The notes under the pieces: model-generated
The model's database searches: none
What the model was told of the DNA's origin: nothing
Seen by the model: only the letters and a program-made list of their open reading frames with translations
Position numbers and translations under genes: made by a program
In this document: one piece after another, positions 1-11,649 of the stretch
Numbering within the stretch: position 1 is the first letter of the stretch
Layout: each line of letters opens with the position of its first letter
Assembly (NCBI RefSeq): GCF_000699445.3
Contig: NC_067197.1
Coordinates: forward strand, 25,651,809 to 25,715,808
DNA: 64,000 nucleotides
DNA from: Schistosoma haematobium
Taxonomy: Eukaryota > Platyhelminthes > Trematoda > Strigeidida > Schistosomatidae
Direction: 5' to 3'

Positions 1-269
1 TCAGTTAACGGGGTACTATTTATTGGAGTCAGATATAAGAGAAATTTGCCTCTACAACAAAAAAAAATAATAAGTGAGAGAAAAACATCTCAAATAAAAC
101 ACATTCAGTATTCAATAAATAAACATATTTTGTCCACATACCCAACTCTGTACTATTTTGTAAGACTCTTATTCATTCTGAAACTGTGATGTGAGCTACT
201 TATATCCACATAAGTAGTATATAACGATGGTCAGGAATAGATCGTATTTTAGTAGAAGACCGAGAAGGA

Positions 270-500
270 AAGAACGGGAACGGTAAGGAATTGGTATGAA
301 GTGCACGAACAATAAAAGCTGAAACGATGGACTGATATTTGCAGAAGAATAGTCAAGTTTGAGACAATTGATTGGTATTTTGCAACTTAAATATTTACTG
401 TATGGTTCTCAGATTTTAGTAAGATATTCTGTAATTTTGTGTTCAAATACACCCGATTGCCCCCACTTCTGTTCTTGTTCACTACAAACCGACTGAAATC
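270..500 (+). repeat. Dispersed repeat shared with the right arm and its flank
   Basis: GAGACAATTGATTGGTATTTTGC, TTTACTGTATGGTT and AAGATATTCTGT-type words recur in the same order at 51820-52040 (inside the right arm), at 22320-22540 (left arm, complement) and at 52605-52790 (just outside the right arm). I do not recognise the family. There is no coding content. Confidence 0.65.
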
Positions 501-2566
501 CTATCTAATAACGTAAATTGAACAAATCCCTTTAATCGTTGCTATATCTCAATGAGAATAATGAGTGGTAATTGTTGGTATCTATTTCTGGACTAATACT
601 ATACATATATTTTTATTAGATAATTATTAAGTGGCTAAACTACACATACTCATGCTTCTCTTATTACAAGCATTATTTTGACCTATAAATTATTATTATA
701 CAATTTACCGTTCTTGAGTTATGCCAAGTCTATTAATTACAGTCTCCCACATTCACGGTCACTTCCGGCTGTTATTTTCTATTTTACGGTACGATGTGGT
801 CTATTTAATTTGTATATAAGCCCAGTATGTTTGAAATACATGATTCATATCGTGGAGGCTGAAATTGATGTTCTGGACTTAATAGGCAGGGCTAGGCAGG
901 AAAAAAGACCGATAAAGGCTCTAGACTGCTCGTATGGGTTTACGCGTCATTGGTCCGGACGAGAAATCACTGTAATCTAATTTGCGGTATCATTACGTTA
1001 TATATTAATAGGGCATAGGTCCAAAAGTTATTACAATTGTTAAACTTGGATTCTCTCACTTTTTTCCACCTAATATTCACTTTCTTATGTCTCAATCCTA
1101 TATGTATATAACATTTTTCTGAGATTTTTTGTCGAATGTAGTACCAGTTCATGAGTAGCTAATAAACTCATTCTGTTAATGATACAGACTTATCTTTAAT
1201 CTTTGACTACTCTTAGTAGTACAAATAACATGAAAATGTTTACAATTCTAAAAATCAGTTCAATTTTCTTCTTTATTTTCTCTCTGAATACTTCGATTGT
1301 AATTGTTTGATTGTAGAAATTTTTTCTAATCTGTAATCTGGTCTCAAATCTAACTCCGGCAATTCTAACTTATATATAATTAACTTATTCTGTTCATCTT
1401 TGAGGAATTACTATGTTTCAGAATTCTGATGCCATTTGAATATGATTCAAATCATTCATACAACATTAACGTTACTTGAACTAGTAAATTACTGTTCAAT
1501 GATATAGCCTGTTAACTAATACACGGTACATCATACTGATATTAATTTAAGTGATTTTAAAAGTTTATCAATATATCAAGGTAAACAAAATATAAATAAT
1601 AAAAATGGAATTATATTTTCTTTAAAATACATTTCATTCGAACTCTAACTAACAATTGGCTTGTAAAGATTTAGTTAATTTTTATGAATAATTTTCATAT
1701 TACACTAACACAAACTATAGCACCGTTGGAAATCACAGATCACTACCTAATTTTATTGATTTCATTTGAAAATGTTTAATAGTACGATCTATCAAGCCCA
1801 CTGAGAATTAAAGTCAGCATAATCAAATTTCATAGGAACTATATGATCTATGAATCATTGTATCAGAATCTAACTATCTACAATACTAATCTATTTATGA
1901 TACGTGAATTTTTATTTGTCCATATATATATATATATATATATATCGTTAAAAAGGTAACTAACTATGCAGGTAATCCTGTCATTCCTTATTATAGAAAT
2001 CTTAATACATTTTGTGCGAAATCATAACCTATTTTTCAATTCAAATGTATTACAAACAAACTAAATTGGCCAAATTATTCGACTATACTTTCCATAACTT
2101 TATAATAGCAATATATATCACATTATTTACGCAGTAAGCCATTCTATTTAGCTTCGAAATAATTTATCCGATTTCATAATGACTGTTTATAATAATGAAT
2201 TGTGATTTTCATTTATTATTATTATTACAATTTTTCAACAATAAAATGTTTTAGGTATTTGATATTAGAGAATTTTGTTTGTTTAACTCCATGATCTGTC
2301 TCTGTTAAATGTCCAACACGTCATTATATAAGTACGCGTCTAGTGTTTGTTTGTTTGTTTTTAACTATTGTTCATGTTATGTTTTTATTATCCAGAAAAT
2401 TTAAGAAAAAAATTTGATACTTAACTCAGTAGCAAATCTTAACTGCATTTTAAGTTATTTTAGTTAACTAAGTAAATAAATGTATAGAAAAACATTACAA
2501 ATAACCTGTATGGTATAATAATATTACCTTATGAATGTGGATGGGTCGCTCAATTTCGTGGATTGG
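501..2566. other. AT-rich DNA without a recognisable gene
   Basis: It is mostly featureless. A GC-richer patch at 755-975 contains a TATA-like TGTATATAAGCCC and an open frame of 100 codons with no protein motif; it could be an old LTR or promoter fragment. A TA run lies at 1921-1945. Confidence 0.6.
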
Positions 2567-2777
2567 TTGAATCTAGACATTACCAATGTTGGATGCTGAC
2601 TCGGCAGTCTAGTGGTTAGGCGCTCGCTCGTGAGACTGATAGGTTCTGGGTTCGAATCTCGCGAGGCGGGATAGTGGATGCGCACCGCTGAGGAGTCTCA
2701 CGATAGGACGAAACGGCCATCCAGTGCTTCCAGGCTTTGCAATGGTGGTCTAGCTTCAATCGAGTCATCTCAACCAT
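2567..2777 (+). mobile_element. tRNA-like SINE with hammerhead module
   Basis: The element starts with a conserved GACATTA-type lead. A tRNA-like part follows with an A-box-like TCTAGTGGTTAGGCG and a perfect B-box GGTTCGAATC (near 2649-2658). Then come a hammerhead-like module (2682-2727) and the family 3' part GGTGGTCTAGCTTCAAT, ending in CTCAACC. It is an RNA-polymerase-III-type retroposon whose amplification would depend on LINE machinery. Related copies are at 8.3, 9.2, 15.1, 26.1, 28.3, 28.6, 33.1, 37.3 and 47.4 kb. Confidence 0.85.
2682..2727 (+). ncRNA. Hammerhead-like core in the SINE at 2.6 kb
   Basis: The core is CTGAGGA (2688-2694) and GAAA (2710-2713). The fourth-position change from the usual CTGATGA falls at the variable core position 7. 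Stem II is GTCT/GGAC, stem III is the near-palindrome ACGGCCAT, and C2721 is the cleavage base. Stem I is GCACCG/CAGTGC with one mismatch. The stem III is so short that action as a dimer is likely if it is active. Confidence 0.6.
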
Positions 2778-4069
2778 TAATGTTACTTTATTGTTAAATT
2801 TGAATTTCAGATTTTTAGGAAGCCATGACATCTATTTATTTCTTTCTTTCATAAGTGATTACTTTAACAATTACATACTTGCAAAAATATTTATCTGTAA
2901 AAGTATAAAACTGTAATCAAAAAGGTTTGTTAAGATCAAAAGAAGACTATTGATTACTAAGTGACAGTACTTGATTAGGAATAAGAGAGGTAAAATTAGG
3001 ATTTATTTAGGCAATCATCAACTTTGAGAGATGACATAATAGACTATTTTCTCTGTTCATGTATTTGAGAGGCTCATCTGTTAAAACACAGACTATGTAT
3101 ACAATAAGCTTCAACTCAGAAGTTCAAGATAGAAAGTCTAGACCAACTGAATAGAATCTTCCAACTATCATAAGTAGTTTTTAGTGACTTAATAAAATCA
3201 CAGTTTTTTAGATGATTGGTAACTTATTACTATGTGAAAAATGTTGAATATCACAAAATGTGACAAAAAGCACAAAATTTAGGTTTTCCAAACCACTATG
3301 TTTTTGAGTTGATTTGGTGAGACTATAATTTATGAACGACCTTTGAGCGACACTGAATTGACCTTGAGAGTGTCCACCTAATAACCAGGACCAAAGGAGG
3401 GTTACAAATCAGTTTAAGGAATTAGAATTATAACTTGGAGTTGATGGTTAAGGTTAGGAATTAGATTTAGGGTTTTCACTACGAACTTACATCAGCTATA
3501 ATGCAAAAACATCATTTAACCAAATGAATGAATTAATTTCGTGCCAAAATTCGAGACTTGTGATCTTATACCTGATTGATTCTTCCATAAATTATAGTCT
3601 CGCCTTTTAATTTCAAACATAGTTATATACTTTACAAAAATATTGAATATACATTTCTTCTCCAAATAAAAATAACTTTGCATTTGTAGACAAACAGTGA
3701 CTAAAATGATTTTTCTAAATTTAAAATAGTTTCAGAAAAATTATAAGAAAAACTCGATTTTGGATTTGTCAGTTGACATAGTTATTAATAGTATTTTCAA
3801 CCACGTGGGGTAAGCATGAACCTTTGAGCCAGCGTCTGGTTCAGCCACTTTCGTCTAAAATAAATCTTCATTTCTACCGTCATAGTCATCGAGCTTCACC
3901 CCAAATTTTGGACTGTCAGGCTTGAGAACTAAATTTAGGTTTCCCGAATGTGTGAACGAAATCGCTCCTACGCATTCTGGTATCCGGACTGCTTTGCAAA
4001 CATTCATTATATCAATTGATTCATTATAACATTGAGTAGGGATTCAACTTAATATATTTAAGGTGTGAG
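2778..4069. other. Non-coding stretch
   Basis: I see no gene. A GGTTAAGGTTAGGAATTAG-like patch near 3446-3475 is loosely telomere-like but too irregular and short to be telomeric. A slightly GC-richer stretch at 3820-3985 has no identified family. Confidence 0.55.
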
Positions 4070-4935
4070 AGCACTCAACATCTATAATAGTATTTGGAAT
4101 TTAATCAAGATATGACTCATTTAAAACATGTTTCTCACACTGACTAAGAGCTAATGGATTGTGAGGGTAAATAACATTTCATGTGGGACCATCAGAACTC
4201 CAATTCAATGTGAACATATTGAGAACTTGTATTTCATATTGACCTATATTTTCATTTGAAACAAATGTATTTTGAGAACAAGCAACAGTTAATATGAGAT
4301 CACCAGAATTTTCTTCATTCGAAATAATTTCCGCAAACTTATTAAGGACTTCATTAGAAACTAATGATTAATTAAGATTATCAGCACCTGATATGACATC
4401 ATCAGAAAGTTGACAAGAAACTGACTCATTTGAAACATTTGTCTCACAATGAGTTTGAATTTCACTCAACGTGACTGGATAATTAGAAACAGTGGAATCT
4501 GATAAAAGAACATTTGAACATTGCCGAGAGTTTATTTTATTAATGAATTTGTTGACCTCTTCTTTGATCACAAAACTTTATCTTATTGCAGAACGTAATG
4601 TATTACTTATCTCGTTAAATATATCTATGATTTTTGGAATGCGATTCCGAATTTGATTGTTTAAGCATGTGTTCCTTTAGTGAACCGATTAGCATTAAAT
4701 GAGATTTAATGAACACATCTTCATTAAACTAAAGCATTGATTGTACTTCCGCAGCTGAAATTAATATGTTTGTCGTAACAGTAACTTGATAAAAAGGCAG
4801 AAGTATATTTGTAACTGAAAAAAAAGTAGAGTTTGAAGAATATTTTGAGCCCACAACTAAGTTATAACCGAGACGAGACAGTTTATTGGAAAGCCGGAAT
4901 TTGTAAATTAACCCCGTCGCCAACCATTATGTCCA
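4070..4935 (-). pseudogene. Unrecognised decayed reading frame
   Basis: On the - strand one frame from about 4690 to 4070 reads as ordinary-looking Ser/Asn/Glu-rich protein (NKFINKINSRQCSN, VTLSEIQTHCETN, LNKFAEIISNEENSGDL). It is broken by three or four stops (near 4585, 4365, 4190 and 4110). A second stretch at 4729-4923 is open in another frame. The pattern suggests an old coding sequence with stops and one frameshift. I do not recognise the family; it could be transposon-derived. Chance openness in AT-rich DNA is a real alternative. Confidence 0.3.
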
Positions 4936-7900
4936 CGTCTCTTATTCTTATACTTGGAAGAACGAGGAACCACTGCAATTCTCACAACGCGAAGTACGAA
5001 CTCTAAAACTAGTACAAATGAAGATTTATCAAGCTGAAAACACGACCACCCTAACTGCAAATAAACTCAATATATATTGATTGGACACTCATTTTGATTA
5101 TCCATTAAAATAAAATCACACAGATGGAAGAATACCCAAAGTTAAAACAAAATCACATATTGTCTATCAGGTTGACGTTGAAATAACTATTAATATTATA
5201 ACCAATCATATATCACAGTGGAAAACAAAAATATTACTCTGAATAAACATCACATTGAATTAGATATACGGTAGTAATGTTGAATAGAACTGAAGATGAG
5301 TAAAAGGATTTAATCTTTCCTTTTACATCTCGTCGTATAAATTAGCCAAAGTTTTATTTATTCAGAGTTGAATTAACAAATGGTGAATATGATTGTATTA
5401 GAGATGAAGTACTGCGATTTTAGAATGTATATGGCACTGAGTTTGATTAGTGAATCACAATGACACAATCAAATTCATTACAATTAAAGGACAGACTGAA
5501 TACTTCAGTGATAAACCTAACAGTATATAAAACAATTATATCTCATTGTGTGTTATGCATATGACTACTTATAAATAGGGGAGAGTTTTTGTGCCTGTAG
5601 GTAACCCTCGTTTATTGATAGAAGAAACCAGACTTGTAGTGAATAGGTATTAATTTTGATCGTGGGACAGCGGGCAGTTGCCTGTTCAGATACACAAAGC
5701 TTTTCAACATTCAATATAAGATAATAGGAAATATAATGCCTATACGAAATAAGGAAGTGAATGAATGATTGAGCTCTATTGTTGTTTGAGGTCAACTCTT
5801 AACTAATCAACCTAAGCTGTTACAGAGTAATTAAATTGTCTAGGTAATTTCCTAAACAGTTTTATTAAAAAATTAATTCCCACGATCTAATAAGGGCAGA
5901 TAATAAACAACCATTCTCCATGAACGTACATGAAATACGTCATAGAATTAGTTTTAAATCAGTGTGTGTTTGTATAGAAACCATGCGTCAACAACTTATA
6001 TTTGTCGAAGTCTTAATCAACATGACTTGTTATTAAAGTAAACTTACTTTGGTAATTTTGACTTGTATACCTAATATCATGGGGTCCTTAAGCAATATTA
6101 CTTTGTTTTTATTTGTGTTGAAATTTATCTAGTTAAACTAATTTATTTCTCCTATAAATATTCAATCAAACTGTTTCAAATACATTTCACTAACATGTCA
6201 AATGGACCTCAGATACATAATCTAACTTCATAGTCAAATTTCATCTAAGCTAGTTATGGTTTAACGAAAGATCACGAAAAAATATGGAACAACCTTCTAT
6301 ACTGTAAAACGTACTTCCATCAAATAAATTTGATATATGTGATTATAGATTAAGCAGGCAAAATACTGATAGGTGTCTATCACATTTCTATATAATTGAT
6401 CAATGGCCGTTTTTCAGTGAGTAATATTCAAATATTTTAGTTTCTTAGTATTATGTTTTACTGTTACTTAAATGAATATATTCCACATAACAAAACATGA
6501 AGAAAACGATATGTTGGATTATGAACACCTTTCCTAAGCAACTCAATAGATAACACTAGACATTATTCATTATTTTATTAACTTGAATGTAACTTTAACA
6601 TTGTTAATAAATCAATTAAAATTACTCTTTATTAATTTGCTTCATATTACACGGTTAATGGGTTTGACTTACAACACTTTGCAGATAAACATTTTCATGA
6701 ATAATCTTTTTTTTAAAGTGCTGAATTATGACTATTGGTATATAGATTATGTAATAGTTCTATTGAATTGATCTTATCTAACTACATAAAAACATCAATT
6801 TTTAAACGATATACATTGCTTGAAGTTTATCAGTTGGAAATATATTTCTCCGATAGATAAATTAGACTAAAAATTTGTTGCATTCTACTTATTATTAGAG
6901 ATTATTGGGAATAACCACAACTGTGATTAGAAATAATAACATTATCAACCGATAACTCATAATTAAAGGTTGATAAATACATTACTCAACTCTTTAAATG
7001 TGATACTGATCTTCTAAGTAATTTATTCACTTAAACATGATAAATTAGTAAACATCCATGAGTTGGAGTTAAAAAAATTGTATTCTTAAACAGGTTAGTC
7101 AATGTACATTAAAGACTGCCACTCCTTATATGTTTACAATTTTTCTTAAAATCATTTGAAGTTGAGATACTTTCTGTATAAAATTGAAGACTAAATGCAG
7201 CATATGAAACTTAGCGTATACAATCTGAACAGAGAGATGAATTGATTGCAAATTTATTAACGAGGTCTTACTATACTAAAAAAAATACAATTCCAAGATT
7301 AATTTCATAGAATATACTTTACAGTTAGTTACCTATACAATTGAAATAACAGTCCAGTTTATTGGATGAATACATGTGTATTTTGAATGGATGAAAATAA
7401 AAAACAGTGAATCAAACCAGCATAAATAAACATCCAAAACAAATATGTGAAGAATAAGAAGAAGAAGAAGAGGGAAGAGAAGAAGAGAAGAAACAAAAGA
7501 CAGAGATCAATTAGTATTTCAAACATTTGGCGCTTTAATAATTGAATTTCATCCTGGAGACAAAATATATATGTTTTTTTTGTACTGTTCATTTTCCTTC
7601 TTTTTTGTTGTTGTAATTAACACTAATCGAAGGGTAAATAAACGCCAATACCATTTGTTATGTAATTATGATTAATTAAATTGATATATCATAAAAATTA
7701 CAACAAACAATAACATAATTCATGACAAATTAGATAGACAGTTATGTTTAATGATTAATTTAGAAAATAATTAATTAAAAATATCATATAAAAATGAATT
7801 CCTTATTATACATTTTATCATTGATCATTACACGATTATCATGATACATAACATATTGAACAGATGGCAAAAATGGTAAAACGATGTGTTTGATCATATT

Positions 7901-8302
7901 GTCGAAAACAGTTCAATTCAGTTCAGTTTTCTTTTTTGTTTCTACTGAAGATAATAATGAAAAGTCTACGATAAAAAAAAATCAGACAAGTTATCATCAA
8001 AATGGTATTTCTTAAAAAAAATATATAAAAATAAATAAATCACTGTAAATCTATCTGGAAAATATAGTGTACGTCATGATGTTTGATTCATTGAAACATG
8101 TCTAATAGTTGCTATTCCAATAAGTGAAATTCATTGTCTTGACTACATTTACAACATATGTTAAGTTATAGACAATTATTAAATTGGAATAATATATGTT
8201 GATCAAAAATGAATAGTATTTTTTTTTCATGAATATGTGTATAAAATAACACCAGATGATGTAAATACACTTTGATAAATAAACGATTGAAATTAAGAAC
8301 CT
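4936..8302. other. Non-coding AT-rich stretch
   Basis: I see no gene or recognisable element here. A purine-rich AAGAAG/GAGAAG tract lies at 7451-7500. Short frames (for example 5565-5795, 7359-7592) have no protein character. Confidence 0.55.
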
Positions 8303-8317
8303 TGATTTTAAAATTTA

Positions 8318-8776
8318 AACAGTTGAGATCATGAGTCAATTGAAGCTAGACCACCATGGAAAACCTGGAAGCACTGAAAGTACGTTTCGTCCTAGTATGG
8401 GACCCCGCAGCAGTGCTCATCCACGACCCCGCCTCGCGAGATTCGAACTCAAGACCTATCAGTCTCGCGCTAGGCGCTTAACCAACTAGACCACTGAGCT
8501 GGCATCCAACAGTGTTAATGTCTAACTTCAATTAATCAACGAAATTGAGTGGCACATCCACCATTGTCATCAGTGAGTTACTACCTCACCACTGACCCAG
8601 TTGAACTCCACTTGTCACTGCTTCTCACTAGAACTCCAGGATATATATCTGCTGAGGGGTTTCACAATAGGACCAGACGGCCGTCTAGTGATTTCAGGTT
8701 TTCCATGGTGGTTTAGCTTCAATTGACTCATGATCTCAACTGTTTAAATTACTACAATCTCCAAAAAAACCCCTTC
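8318..8776. mobile_element. Inverted double SINE insertion with target duplication
   Basis: One SINE part lies on the - strand (3' end at 8320, B-box near 8440-8450) and a second 3' part lies on the + strand (about 8625-8776, ending in the family tail ATTACTACAATCTCC plus A-run). TGATTTTAAAATTTA occurs on both sides (8303-8317 and 8777-8791), a 15-bp target duplication enclosing the pair. The outer ends are inverted repeats of about 40 bp. A 5' inversion during target-primed reverse transcription is the simplest origin. The hammerhead cores are mutated (CTGCGGG and CTGAGGG). Confidence 0.75.
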
Positions 8777-9129
8777 TGATTTTAAAATTTATTTTTTTGA
8801 GGACGATAATTATCTCAATTCCCGTGTTATAAAAATTATATAGTAGCCATTTAACCAAGCGAAATAAAAAAGTCTTCATTTGGATAATGAGTTTTTCATT
8901 CTTATTGTTGTATTAAATCATTCTAAATTAGCTCAATTCTAATCACATGTAAAAACTTTCCAATAAGACTTTATATAAACTTGAATGGTAACTTATAGGA
9001 GAATCCATGATACTTGTGTTCGTCCTATTTGTGACCCTTAAATAATCTTTTAAATAAAGCACAAATTTGAATTACTGTCGGAGGTTTGTGGAGGTTTTTG
9101 AGTTTTCATAGGTAACATCATTAAACGTT

Positions 9130-9400
9130 ATTAGTTAGACAACCATTGGGTACCAGTAGACCACAAAGAACTGGACTTCTCAGCAGTGCATATCCACGAC
9201 TAGAACATTAGGGATCGAACACATAACTGTTGCTCTCATGACGAGCGACCTAGATGGCATCCTGAAGTGTACATGTCTAACTTCAATCAGTTCATGGTAT
9301 TGTGCGATCGTCTTCCATTGCTCACATCTCATACCCATCATGGCCGAACTGCATTAGCCACAGCTTTTCTCCAGGACTTAAACTTGCACTTCAAAACCAA
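9130..9400 (-). mobile_element. Decayed SINE copy
   Basis: On the - strand this follows the family order: a CTGGAGAAAAGC-like 5' module, GAAGTTAGACAT, a degraded tRNA-like part (TGTTCGATCCC B-box) and a CTGCTGAGAAGTCC hammerhead remnant. A short plus-strand fragment of the tRNA-like part follows at about 9400-9480. Both are heavily mutated. Confidence 0.6.
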
Positions 9401-9484
9401 ACCGTCATTAGATGCTGACTTAGAGGTCTAAAATTTAAGAGCTCGCGCGTGAAACTGAATATCCTGAGTTTGATCAGTTTTGGT

Positions 9485-11649
9485 CTCTTGATCACGCAAT
9501 GGTTTAGAGTTCCATAGTTCAATGATTATTGGTTTTCAATGGTTATCTTATCAAGATCAATGAGTGATATATTCTTTGTTAAATTTATATATCATGATAT
9601 CAGATAGATTCTTACAACTTTATTATTTTATTAAAGACTCGTGTGATTCAAACAGATTTTCTGCCGGAAAATTTATAATTAAACTATTTGACTGAATGAA
9701 TGTTTACTTGTTGAATTGATTTAGTTGCATAAATAATGCATAAGTTGCAAACTATGATAATCACACGTTTTTATCGTGTAACATGACCAATTAAATATTT
9801 TAGATATTTCAGACTTGATAAAACCATGAAAAAAAGCTCATAATTGCAACTATGTGCTTATTGATACACGTAACAACGTATATCTAATGCCAATGGAAAA
9901 AAACAATCCTAAAATTCACTAAGAATGATCTACTACAATTCCGTGTATTGTGGCGGGTGTACTCTGTTAAAAAGATCTTTAACTGGGTCGTCAATATTTT
10001 CATTCATAACGATAATATAAACTTTGATAAAAATGAACTATTCTTCAAAAAATTCAATATTTTATTAAAAATCAATCTATCAAATATATTTGTGTCTGTT
10101 AGCCTAATCATTAATTGACTTATTATGGTAATATTCATAGTTTCACTTGTAAATTAATTCATTCATCCGCTTTATATTGGTAACTATCTTATTCTCTTCA
10201 AAATGTCTAACAATTGAATATAATCACCTAGTTATCTTTATCATTATTATTCATACCATTTTCACAAAACAAGTGAATATAGTCAATATTAGATAGGTGA
10301 TACTTTATTCTGTTGTCTAGAGAATTACATATAATTAGAAATATCATTATTATATCTTTATGTCTGATTATAGATTGGATAGAAAAAACGAAATCAAACT
10401 TCAATTATGAATTAACCTTATATTTAATAATAAGTTATTCATTGTATAATTCTGATTATCATTATTAGTCATTTGTAATTCCTTCTTTTAAATAAAGCGG
10501 ATAAAATATTGAATTGTTTTAAACAAATTATTTGGTCGATAGTATTAATTGAACTAAAAATAATGAAAAAAAACAATTTCTTTTCTCTTTTCTTTTTTTT
10601 CTTTAATATTCACTACAAATACATTATTGTTTATACTTTTTTTCAGTCTTTGTATTTTAAGTGAATAAATGAAGAAGAAAAATATAAAGAAATTATCAAA
10701 GTAAATTTTCAAAGTACCGTAAAACTGTTTACAGAAAAATTATATATATATATATATATATAAGTAGTACAATAATATGTTGTTTGAATATGTTCATCAT
10801 TTGTTTAGTTGTATATATAAGCAGATATATTATAGACTATTTAACAAATGAATCATTAAATGATTAGAATAGTTTGAAATTTATTAGATGTAACAGAGTT
10901 TTGTTTCGGAACTTCTTTTTAATCTTTTTTTCTCTTTAAAACTTATGGTAGTTAGTCACTTGGAACTAAATTGTCGAATAAAAGATTTAAAACAACAACA
11001 ACAACAATAATAATAATAACACTAACAACAACTAATAAACTTTAAAGAAATATGAAATAAGTTTTACAAAATTGTATAAATTTTAGTATCTAATCCTAAT
11101 AATTGAGAGAAAATGTACTTTTCAATTAGTGTCAATCAATAAAATGTGAACTGATACGAATACTACTACTACTACTACTACTACTACGAAATAATGTCAA
11201 AAAAAAAGTTAATACACAAAATAATTAACAATAATTAGGTGTAAATACAAGTATTAAACAAAATATTTTAGCTTTATACCTTTATTTCACTTCTAATCTC
11301 TTCATATGTATGAACTCAGTGTTATAATGTAGTGGCTTTGCTTTGTTAATCAGTCACTTTTGTAACCATTAATACATAAATCCAAACGATGGTTGAAATC
11401 AGAAGTTATTCAGAAGTGACGATCACAGTTTATTAGCGGATAGCACGGATAACAACGTAGACTAATATGATGCTGAGACGTTTGTATAACATTTAGTCAT
11501 ATGACAACAATCCACATTTATTAATTATAAAGAAGTGATATTCACTTAAAATTAAGAAGACTTTTATATATAACAGATAAATGGTGACAAATATAAAACT
11601 CAACTTCTCCCTTAATACCAACAGCAAGTAAATTATGCACTTGAGTCAG
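9485..11649. other. Non-coding AT-rich stretch with microsatellites
   Basis: Apart from the simple repeats at 10741-10762 and 10992-11190, I see nothing. It is bounded by a SINE fragment and the decayed RTE copy. Confidence 0.55.
10992..11190 (+). repeat. Trinucleotide microsatellites
   Basis: An ACA/ATA tract (10992-11030) and a perfect TAC run of nine units (11161-11187) lie in otherwise featureless AT-rich DNA. A TA run of about eleven units is at 10741-10762. Confidence 0.92.

Noticed and set aside
678..980. 100-codon + strand frame in a GC-richer patch
   Set aside because: No domain, start context or splice logic supports it. A TATA-like motif in it fits an old repeat or LTR fragment better than a gene.
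2616..2660. Possible tRNA gene on the + strand
   Set aside because: The B-box GGTTCGAATC is perfect, but no full cloverleaf with matching acceptor arms forms, and the same segment recurs in many SINE copies with identical flanks.
3440..3480. Telomere-like GGTTAGG/TTTAGGG words
   Set aside because: Too short and irregular for telomeric repeats, and embedded in ordinary intergenic sequence.
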